Below, piece after piece: positions 17,121 through 23,997 of a DNA stretch of 64,000 nt. Position numbers and translations under genes: made by a program. The DNA is from Gammaproteobacteria bacterium (GTDB taxonomy: Bacteria > Pseudomonadota > Gammaproteobacteria > CAISUE01): NCBI GenBank assembly GCA_021156105.1, contig JAJNBD010000005.1:1-64000 (forward strand), read 5' to 3'. The notes beneath the pieces were generated by a model. The model worked only from the letters and a program-made list of their open reading frames with translations, did not search any database and was not told the origin of the DNA. Each line of letters opens with the position of its first letter. Position 1 is the stretch's first letter.

Positions 17121-18302
17121 CTATATACTACGAAGACCAATACCAGAGTGCGCCACTAACTCTCTCTCAATACACTGTTTTAGCTCCTTAAAACCAAAAT
17201 AAACCTGCTTTTCTTCGGCCTGCCTAATTCCTTCAGCCACTTTATACAATTTTTGAAGGTAATCACTTGCCGCTATCCCCAAATGACTCGCCGACTTCTC
17301 TTTTGACAAGCTTCTTTCAGAAGCCTCCACCCTTAATTCTAACAATTTAATTTTTTGTTCTAAAGCATCAAGCGTTAACAACCCGTCACTTAATTGGTGA
17401 ATATTTTTTTCAATAAGGCGTTTAATACCCGCTTCTAAAATAGGACCATGATCTTTTCTAATAGACATACCTTGGTAAGAATAATGTTTTTCGTCATCGA
17501 TAGAATTTATTTTTATATCCTTAATGTTGACCCAGGTAAGCTCTTTAATATCGCTTCCTGCTGCCACAGAAGGCGCTTGAGGCAGCCGTCCGCAATCAAA
17601 TAAATAACTTAAATTAATCGAATGCAAATCAGGATTAGTGTCAGGAAATCTACTTTGCTCCATTAAAAAATCAGGTTTTATGCCATTCAGCCCTGCCTCT
17701 TCGCCCAGCTCTCTTATTGCACAAGCTTCAATATTTTCATCCCATTTAATTATGGAGGTTGCTCTTTCTCCGCTAGATACCTCTTGAATAAAAGCCCCGT
17801 AAGCATCTACCACACCTGCAATAATTGCTTCTTCAATTTGATCTTTTTGTTCTGGCGTTAGCTTCTCTACTCCCTCTTTATGCCCAGCCAAAGGAAACGG
17901 CTGAAAGTACCCACCTAATAGTATTAATAACCCTGGCGCTTTAGCTTTTTGACCAAATAAAATATAAGACTCGTTTGATAAATCCGTATAAGTTGCCATG
18001 CAAACTGCACCAGAACCAGCTTTACGATAAGGATGAAGATTATAAGTTTTTCTGCCAGACTGATCTGTTACAAGGTCGCTAATTACTCTGCCAAACATAG
18101 TGATTGATAAGTGATTTGCTAATCGAACAATTGCCGCTTCACTTAATAACGGATAAGCTTTCAATACGCTCGTAATAGCTTCCACTAATTTTTTAGGCGC
18201 TTCGCGACAATTAGTTTTTAACACAGCTTCTACAAAGTCTTCTTGCGGCGAAAAAGTTGCTTCTGTTTGTGTTGCTTGAGTATTAAAAATAGAAGGGAAC
18301 AT
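17121..18302 (-). CDS. Nudix hydrolase-like protein with large insertion
   Basis: A 393-residue protein. Residues 197-205 read RELGEEAGL, a perfect core of the Nudix box (REUxEExGU). The glycine pair that normally starts the box a few residues earlier is probably GG at 130-131 in LLILLGGYFQP, leaving an insertion of roughly 50 residues (EGVEKLTPEQKDQIEEAI...). The next segment (INLSYLFDCGRLPQ...IKELTWVNIKDI) fits the end of a Nudix fold. A coiled-coil-like tail (LDALEQKIKLLELRVEASER) follows. Members hydrolyse nucleoside-diphosphate-linked compounds; the substrate is unknown. The gene is flanked by direct copies of the REP-like repeat, suggesting acquisition or local rearrangement. An effector role is possible. 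Confidence 0.65.
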   Translation of the reverse strand: MFPSIFNTQATQTEATFSPQEDFVEAVLKTNCREAPKKLVEAITSVLKAYPLLSEAAIVRLANHLSITMFGRVISDLVTDQSGRKTYNLHPYRKAGSGAVCMATYTDLSNESYILFGQKAKAPGLLILLGGYFQPFPLAGHKEGVEKLTPEQKDQIEEAIIAGVVDAYGAFIQEVSSGERATSIIKWDENIEACAIRELGEEAGLNGIKPDFLMEQSRFPDTNPDLHSINLSYLFDCGRLPQAPSVAAGSDIKELTWVNIKDIKINSIDDEKHYSYQGMSIRKDHGPILEAGIKRLIEKNIHQLSDGLLTLDALEQKIKLLELRVEASERSLSKEKSASHLGIAASDYLQKLYKVAEGIRQAEEKQVYFGFKELKQCIERELVAHSGIGLRSI

Positions 18303-18381
18303 TTTTATTTTCCTTTATGTCGTTAAAAACAATAATTTTTCCGGCCTATAAAATTTGCAACTTTCATGCCAACAGGTAAAA

Positions 18382-18522
18382 GTCAACAATTGGGGCCTGG
18401 CCCCGTTTGTTGACTTTTACTCACAAAATCTGTGGATAAAGGTGTGGGGAAACTATGAGGATTCTTGGTAACTGTTTGATAATGGCAGAATTCAAATGCA
18501 CTGATCAAAATATAAGCAACTG
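18382..18522. repeat. REP-like palindrome with DnaA-box tail, second copy
   Basis: The palindrome GTCAACAATTGGGGCCTGGC... ends in GTTGAC (18382-18414). Its tail has TGTGGATAA at 18431-18439, then TTTGATAATGGCAGAATTCA and CACTGATCAAAATATAAGC, parallel to 16825-16931. Confidence 0.75.
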
Positions 18523-18580
18523 ATAGGATCTGCCTGCTAGATCGCACTGGACAATAATTTTTTGCGTGTACTCCTAAACC

Positions 18581-18802
18581 TTAACGAGGATGCCTATGCA
18601 CTGGGGGCGGGTTTGAGTTTGACTCTGACAAAGCACACATGCTGAGGTTGCCGTCGGAAGAAGGACACCAACAGTAGCCTGAACTGTCATCACACTGACA
18701 CATAGGACAATCATTACCACATCCACACGTTGGAGTTGCTTCTTGTGCGAACACACTTACATTCAAAGCTAACATAATTAACATCCCAAAAAAACTTTTC
18801 AT
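18581..18802 (-). CDS. Small cysteine-rich secreted protein
   Basis: A 73-residue protein with a clear signal peptide (MKSFFGMLIMLALNVSVFAQ, predicted cleavage after FAQ at residue 20). The mature 53 residues hold eight cysteines at 26, 28, 32, 35, 37, 44, 46 and 56, in a CGCGNDCPMCQC...YCWC pattern, then a Pro/His tail PPPVHRHPR. The start has AAAGGA nine bases upstream. The pattern could make disulfide-stabilised loops or bind metal in the periplasm or outside the cell. I recognise no family. It lies alone between repeat copies in the accessory region. Confidence 0.6.
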   Translation of the reverse strand: MKSFFGMLIMLALNVSVFAQEATPTCGCGNDCPMCQCDDSSGYCWCPSSDGNLSMCALSESNSNPPPVHRHPR

Positions 18803-18923
18803 ATCTCAAATCCTTTATAAGATTTAAAAATCTACTTTAACCTTATCACTATATTCATTATCCGTCAAAAAAAAGCATTTGTGCTAAGTGTTTCGATACT
18901 TAATACAACCAGCGCACCATTTT

Positions 18924-19019
18924 TTATCCACAAAATCTATAGCAAATAAAGAGAAAACCAATAATATTTAAGAGTTGTTTGATAAAGTCAACAATTGGGG
19001 CCTGACCCCGTTTGTTGAC
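18924..19019. repeat. Third REP-like unit, with separate DnaA-box match
   Basis: TTATCCACA at 18924-18932 followed by AAAATCT recalls the repeat tail in inverted, decayed form. The palindrome GTCAACAATTGGGGCCTGAC... ends in GTTGAC (18987-19019). The unit lies directly upstream of the DMT transporter, and the transporter's reading frame runs back into it. Confidence 0.65.
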
Positions 19020-19089
19020 TTTTGTACAGTTGACTTCCAACACCCAAATAGTAGATGATGCAGCACCAATAAAAATTGTACCTAAATTT

Positions 19090-19968
19090 ATGCGTCTTCC
19101 CCATATTTTACTCACGTTACTGGTCATGATCATTTGGAGCCTCCAATTTATTATGATCCATATTGCGGTAGAAACGATCTCACCTTTTTTACTCTGCAGC
19201 CTGCGTTTTTTCTTTGCCAGCGTCCCTTTAATCTTTTTTATAAAGCGTCCCAATGTTCCTTTTAAAACCATATTGCTTTATGGCCTATTAACCTTTGCGC
19301 TGCAGTATACGTTGTTTTTTTGGGGCATGAGCCTTGGAACTTCCGCAGGGATTGCTTCTTTGCTTTATCAAACTAACGTTTTTTTTAATATTTTTTTAGC
19401 CGCGTGCTTTTTTAAAGAACGCCTCTCCCCTTCGCAGGTTTTAGGCATTGTGATTGCTTTCAGCGGTATAGGATTTATTGGTCTACATCTTGATGGCAAA
19501 CTTGCAGGTTGGGGTTTTCTGCTGATTATTAGCGGTGCGTTTGTTTGGGCCTTTGGCAATATTGTGAGTAAAAAAATTGGCAAAGCAAATATGCTCTCTC
19601 TCGTCGTATGGGGAAACTTTATCTCTTGGCCGCCGTTACTCCTTTTAACTTATTTTACGGAAGGCCCTAGAGCGATTCTTTTTGCTTGGCAGCATGCATC
19701 ATTCGCTTCAATTTTAGCGGTAGGCTATATTGTTTACATTTCGACTTTGCTCGCATTCTGTATTTGGGGCTGGCTGCTAAACCGCTATCCTGTCTCAGTC
19801 GTTTCACCCTTCTCACTTCTGATCCCTGTATTTGCCATGCTGGCAGCATTTATTATCTTAGGGGAACCCTTATTTTATTGGAAAATTATTGCCGCTGCCT
19901 TAATTATGAGTGGGTTATGTTTAAATTTATTAAGTGCAAAATTCAAACGACGTCAGGTCGAGCCGTAA
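19090..19968 (+). CDS. DMT-family (EamA) transporter
   Basis: A 292-residue inner-membrane protein with about ten helices in two EamA halves, typical of drug/metabolite transporters that export amino acids or metabolites. Features include WSLQFIMIHIAVETISPF, SAGIASLLYQTNVFF, GIGFIGLHLDG and the second-half SVVSPFSLLIPVFAMLAAFIILGEPL. The frame can extend upstream to a TTG at 19012, but that lies in the REP-like repeat. ATG 19090 begins at the first helix and gives the family length. Its Shine-Dalgarno is weak. It converges with the sugar porter. The substrate is unknown. Confidence 0.85.
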   Translation: MRLPHILLTLLVMIIWSLQFIMIHIAVETISPFLLCSLRFFFASVPLIFFIKRPNVPFKTILLYGLLTFALQYTLFFWGMSLGTSAGIASLLYQTNVFFNIFLAACFFKERLSPSQVLGIVIAFSGIGFIGLHLDGKLAGWGFLLIISGAFVWAFGNIVSKKIGKANMLSLVVWGNFISWPPLLLLTYFTEGPRAILFAWQHASFASILAVGYIVYISTLLAFCIWGWLLNRYPVSVVSPFSLLIPVFAMLAAFIILGEPLFYWKIIAAALIMSGLCLNLLSAKFKRRQVEP

Positions 19969-19978
19969 ATTAAAAGCA

Positions 19979-20010
19979 AGCCCAACATCAGCATTCAGCA
20001 ATGTTGGGCT
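19979..20010. terminator. Bidirectional hairpin between convergent transporters
   Basis: A perfect 10-bp stem AGCCCAACAT/ATGTTGGGCT (19979-19988 with 20001-20010) around a 12-base loop lies in the 55-bp gap between the converging genes. There is no long T-run, so termination is presumed. Confidence 0.5.
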
Positions 20011-20023
20011 GAGCTAACCTGCC

Positions 20024-21406
20024 TTAGGACAAAGCTTCTTTTGGGGTACTCAAAATTTGAGGTTCATGTTTCTTTTGAATATCTTCTAATTCTTTCCCAT
20101 TCGTTTCTGGCAGTAAATATTTTGCCACTAAAAAGTAAATCAAGGTAAAACCTGCAAACAACCAATAAGTCGAACTCATACCAATTGCTTTCTGAATACT
20201 TAAAAAAGTACTCGATAACATGGTTGCCGCGACAGAGTTAACAAATAAGCACAGGGCAACTGTTTTACCACGCACCTTGGTGGGTAATAATTCTGAAATA
20301 GCCAGCCAAACAATCACGCCTGGACCAATGGCAAAAGAAGCGATGTAAACCAATAGGCCAAACAATACAAACACCGATTGACTTGGACCAACAGGCAAGA
20401 TAACCGAGCAAAGCGCTAAATAAACATTTGCTAATACCACCCCGCCTGTACCAACCATGAGCAAACGCTTGCGCCCTACATAATCAATTAACGCTAAAGC
20501 AATTAAAGTTGCCAAAAAGTTAACCGCACCGATACCTACCGTTGCCATCATCGCAGCAAGCTCAGAAGAAATCCCAGCAGCTTTCATCACCATTGGCGCA
20601 TACTGCAAAATCACATTAATACCTGTGAACTGGTTACAAATCGCAATAATCAAGGACACCGCCAGCAAACTCATATGTTGCTTTGCAAATAAATCTTTCC
20701 AGGTTCCACGCTTGGTGTTTTTTACTCCCTCAAGAATGCAGTCAATTTCAATTTGCACTAAATGCGCCGGCCTTAGTTTGCACAAAATATCTTTTGCCAA
20801 GTCCATTTTTCCATGGCTCATCAACCAACGTGGTGTCTCTGGCAAAAATAGCATGCTAAAAAATAAAATCGCTGTAGGAATTAAAATGATAGCAAACATC
20901 GCTCGCCAATCGCCCACGTGCGTAAAAAATAAATCCACCACATAAGCTAGCAAAATACCGAAAGTTAGAAAGATCTGGAAAGCCGTAACGCTACGCCCCC
21001 GTAAATGCGCTGGCGCAATTTCTGTCAAATAAAGCGGCACCACGACAGAAATGATCCCCACACCCACCCCTAACAACAAACGAGAGAACAATAACGTTTG
21101 GAATTGATGCGTAAAGAAAATCGTGCAAACGCCAAGCGTAAACACAATACATGCAATTAAAATCATAGTACGCCGCCCAAAGCGATCTGCAGCACTACCC
21201 GCTAACAATGTCCCCACCAAGCTCCCAGCTAAAACAGCACCCACAATAATTTCTTGTTGGACTAGCGTTAAGGCAATGCTTTTTTGCATGAGAGGTAATG
21301 CGCCAGAAATTACACCAATGTCATAGCCATATAAAACACCACCAAGTCCAGCACATAAAGTAATTGCATAAATCAGCCACTGCATATAAGAAGGTTTAGA
21401 GGTCAT
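20024..21406 (-). CDS. MFS sugar porter (sugar:H+ symporter)
   Basis: A 460-residue, 12-helix transporter of the sugar porter family (XylE/GalP/GLUT-like). Signatures: GYDIGVISGAL in helix 1, AADRFGRR in loop 2-3, PETPRWLMSHGK in the central loop, QQ-equivalent NQFTGINVILQYAP in helix 7, and the terminal PETNGKELEDIQ. It imports a hexose, pentose or polyol by proton symport; which one cannot be read. The start codon overlaps the end of the upstream hybrid kinase by 4 bases (ATGA), so the two are translated from one message and the kinase may sense the transported substrate or its metabolism. Confidence 0.9.
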   Translation of the reverse strand: MTSKPSYMQWLIYAITLCAGLGGVLYGYDIGVISGALPLMQKSIALTLVQQEIIVGAVLAGSLVGTLLAGSAADRFGRRTMILIACIVFTLGVCTIFFTHQFQTLLFSRLLLGVGVGIISVVVPLYLTEIAPAHLRGRSVTAFQIFLTFGILLAYVVDLFFTHVGDWRAMFAIILIPTAILFFSMLFLPETPRWLMSHGKMDLAKDILCKLRPAHLVQIEIDCILEGVKNTKRGTWKDLFAKQHMSLLAVSLIIAICNQFTGINVILQYAPMVMKAAGISSELAAMMATVGIGAVNFLATLIALALIDYVGRKRLLMVGTGGVVLANVYLALCSVILPVGPSQSVFVLFGLLVYIASFAIGPGVIVWLAISELLPTKVRGKTVALCLFVNSVAATMLSSTFLSIQKAIGMSSTYWLFAGFTLIYFLVAKYLLPETNGKELEDIQKKHEPQILSTPKEALS

Positions 21407-23157
21407 TCTGATTTTTCCTTTAAAGGTTGGGTTGAGCGCCGTACTAGCGACTCAATTACTTCTAATAATTTTTCATCTTCAACAGGCTTGCACAAAGTTA
21501 AGTTTGCACCCGCCGCTAACATTTCTTCGGTATTTTTCTCATCCGCATAAGCTGACAAAGCCACAATCGGCGTTGAAGTATCCAAAGCACTTTCAATTTT
21601 GCGAATCCAACGTATCACTTCATTACCTGAAATATCAGGTAAACCAATATCCATAAAGATGATATCAAATTTATCCGCTTCATAAGCAGATAAAGCGCTG
21701 ACACCATCTTTAACAGCAACCACATCACAACCCAGCTTTTCTAATTTATGTTGATGAACGAATTGCACTAAAGGATCATCTTCTACTAATAATACTCGGC
21801 AAGGGCCAACAAGCCTTTTATGAGGCTCTACAGACGATTCTTTCTCTTCAAAAGCTTCAAGCGGGTTACGCTCAAAGGTTAAATCTAAATAAAATTTAGC
21901 GCCATGATTCACAATACTTTCCACCCAAATACTGCCACCCATAATTTCGATCAAACGCCTTGCAACAGCCAAACCTAGCCCTGTACCGCCATAGCTTCTC
22001 GTATGCGAAATATCGGCTTGCTCAAACGCCTCAAAAATCTTTTCAATTTTTTCAGGGGGAATGCCAATGCCCGTATCTTCTACCAGAATCCAAAGATGCG
22101 CCTGTCGCGGTATTAACTCTTTTGGTATCACGCTGATCGTTACCGTTCCTTGCTCTGTAAATTTCACCGCATTGCCAATCACATTCATCAAAATTTGTGA
22201 AAGCGCTTTAGGATCCCCGCGGAATTTTACCGGAAAAACGCCAGGATAGTTTAACTGCAGGCTAATATGTTTATTGAGAGCCTGGGAGTTTAAGATACGA
22301 ATAATTTCTTGAATTTCATGCTTTAAATCAAAATCAACATTATTCAGATGGAATTTTTTAGCATCTATTTTGGCAAAATCTAAGATGTTGTTAATTAATG
22401 ACAACAAATGTCGCGATACTGCATTAACATTTTGTAAATATTCTTTTCGTTGTTCATCAGATACTTGTTCATTAAGCAAAATATCAAGCATACCCAAGAT
22501 GCCGGTCAGGGGGGTTCTAAATTCATGACTCATAACAGCAATGAATTCTGATTTAGCTCGGCTTGCTTTTTCTGCTGCTTCCTTGGCTTCAATGAGTGCT
22601 TTTTCCGCCCCTTTCAAACGCTCAATATCACGCCATAAACGATCCATTTCTGCTTTTCTTGCTTCTGAAATATCTAAAGAATTACCAATAATACCAACTA
22701 ATTCTCCTTTAGAGTTGTACAGAGGAGCCTTATAGGAAAGATAAAGATATCTTTTTCCATCAAACCCTGTAGCAAACTCTTCAGCAACATGCAGACGCCC
22801 CGTACGCATAACCTCATGATCTAGTGCACGAACTTTATCCGCCACTTCTTTAGGAAAAATATCATAGTCCGTAATGCCAGTTAAATCATCTGAATTGGAA
22901 AAACTGCGGCTATGGGCAGTATTATCTGCCACCAACACTCCTTCAAGATTTTTCCAATAAAGATTACCAGGGATTTGGCGAATAAGGTCACGAAAACTGA
23001 CCCCATATTTTTTAAGCACAGGATAGGTACTACCCATTAACCGACGCTTTTCATGCAAATAAAGCACTACAACAACTGCAATAAAGCTGTTAATTATTAA
23101 AGCAATGAGTAGAATCCAACCCAGAAAGGACATATAATTTAAGCCAACAATTGTCAT
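21403..23157 (-). CDS. Membrane-anchored PAS hybrid histidine kinase
   Basis: A 584-residue kinase. One membrane helix (about 11-34), a PAS domain (about 52-166; IPGNLYWKNLEGVLVADNT), a coiled linker, HisKA with H211 in MSHEFRTPLTGI, HATPase_c (NVIGNAVKFTEQG, DTGIGIPPEKIEKIFEAF, SYGGTGLGLAVARRL) and a C-terminal receiver (VLLVEDDPLVQF; phospho-acceptor D503 in FMDIGLPDIS). With no histidine phosphotransfer domain attached, phosphate must pass to a separate Hpt or be used internally. Its stop overlaps the sugar porter start by 4 bases. It diverges from grpE over 52 bp. HisKA-to-receiver wording closely matches the 727-residue kinase nearby, so they are probably duplicates. Confidence 0.93.
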   Translation of the reverse strand: MTIVGLNYMSFLGWILLIALIINSFIAVVVVLYLHEKRRLMGSTYPVLKKYGVSFRDLIRQIPGNLYWKNLEGVLVADNTAHSRSFSNSDDLTGITDYDIFPKEVADKVRALDHEVMRTGRLHVAEEFATGFDGKRYLYLSYKAPLYNSKGELVGIIGNSLDISEARKAEMDRLWRDIERLKGAEKALIEAKEAAEKASRAKSEFIAVMSHEFRTPLTGILGMLDILLNEQVSDEQRKEYLQNVNAVSRHLLSLINNILDFAKIDAKKFHLNNVDFDLKHEIQEIIRILNSQALNKHISLQLNYPGVFPVKFRGDPKALSQILMNVIGNAVKFTEQGTVTISVIPKELIPRQAHLWILVEDTGIGIPPEKIEKIFEAFEQADISHTRSYGGTGLGLAVARRLIEIMGGSIWVESIVNHGAKFYLDLTFERNPLEAFEEKESSVEPHKRLVGPCRVLLVEDDPLVQFVHQHKLEKLGCDVVAVKDGVSALSAYEADKFDIIFMDIGLPDISGNEVIRWIRKIESALDTSTPIVALSAYADEKNTEEMLAAGANLTLCKPVEDEKLLEVIESLVRRSTQPLKEKSE

Positions 23158-23209
23158 ATTTTTAAGCTCAGTTTATCATATGCAATTAAAAGTGAGGAGT
23201 AGATAAGTT

Positions 23210-23791
23210 ATGAGTGAACAGCAAAGTCCAAATAATAAGTGGAAAGACCTCCAAGAAAATGCCGGTAAAGCAGAAGATGAAGCATCAACAGCTGATGCAT
23301 CTCTTCCCCCCATGGAAAATCTAAGCCACGAGCAAGTTATACAATTACAAAATGAATTAGATCAAACCAAACAATTAGCTCAAGCTCGGCAGAATGATTA
23401 CTTACGCGCTATCGCTGATATGGAAAATTTACGCCGCCGTTTAGAGCGTGATGTGGAAAGCGCCCATAAATATGCTTTGGAAAAAATTGTGCGTGAATTA
23501 CTTCCTGGCATTGATAGCTTAGAAAAGAGCATTGAGCATGCTAATGATGATAATTTAAGACAAGGCGTGCAAATGACGCTAGATTTATTCCTTGCGGCAT
23601 TGCGCAAGTTTCATGTCAGCGTGGTTAACCCCGTGGGTGAAATTTTTAACCCAGCACATGCAGAAGCCGTTTCCACAGTAATGTCTGCAGAGCATCCAGC
23701 AAATACGGTTATTCAAGTGTTACAAAAAGGTTATTTATTGCATGACCGCTTGGTACGGCCTGCATTAGTGGTCGTCAGCAAAGCTGGATAA
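23210..23791 (+). CDS. grpE: Nucleotide exchange factor GrpE
   Basis: A 193-residue co-chaperone that releases ADP from DnaK. The N-terminal third is acidic and coiled (QLQNELDQTKQLAQARQNDYLRAIADMENLRRRLERD), followed by the beta-domain motif NPVGEIFNPAHAEAV...VIQVLQKGYLLHDRLVRPALVVVSKA that defines the family. AGGAG stands upstream of the ATG. No dnaK or dnaJ is adjacent, and both neighbours are sensor kinases, so it is likely an isolated, separately controlled gene. Confidence 0.97.
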   Translation: MSEQQSPNNKWKDLQENAGKAEDEASTADASLPPMENLSHEQVIQLQNELDQTKQLAQARQNDYLRAIADMENLRRRLERDVESAHKYALEKIVRELLPGIDSLEKSIEHANDDNLRQGVQMTLDLFLAALRKFHVSVVNPVGEIFNPAHAEAVSTVMSAEHPANTVIQVLQKGYLLHDRLVRPALVVVSKAG

Positions 23792-23832
23792 ATAAACTTC
23801 CACCATGTGGGAAATGTTTTACCGGATGCGCC

Positions 23833-23865
23833 GAGTCAAATTTGCAGCAATGCGAATTTGACTCG
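23833..23865. repeat. Inverted repeat downstream of grpE
   Basis: GAGTCAAATT/AATTTGACTC forms a 10-bp perfect stem with a 12-base loop. It lies between converging grpE and the 727-residue kinase and has no T-run. It could be a bidirectional terminator or a protein-binding palindrome. Confidence 0.4.
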
Positions 23866-23997
23866 CCCATTCATGCCGCCCAGATTTCATCAAGCACAAG
23901 AAGCTTGCGCTAAGGCAGGCACCCCTTTCTCAAACGTTTTGTGCTAGGTTTAGATATACCATACACGTTACCTGAGCAGGCGATCAACAGAAGCTAT

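Noticed and set aside
16733..19019. CRISPR-like array
   Set aside because: The repeated units are palindromic, irregularly spaced, differ in sequence and have no unique equal-sized spacers or cas genes.
19012..19089. TTG-initiated N-terminal extension of the DMT transporter
   Set aside because: The extension starts inside the REP-like palindrome and precedes the first helix by an unrelated stretch.
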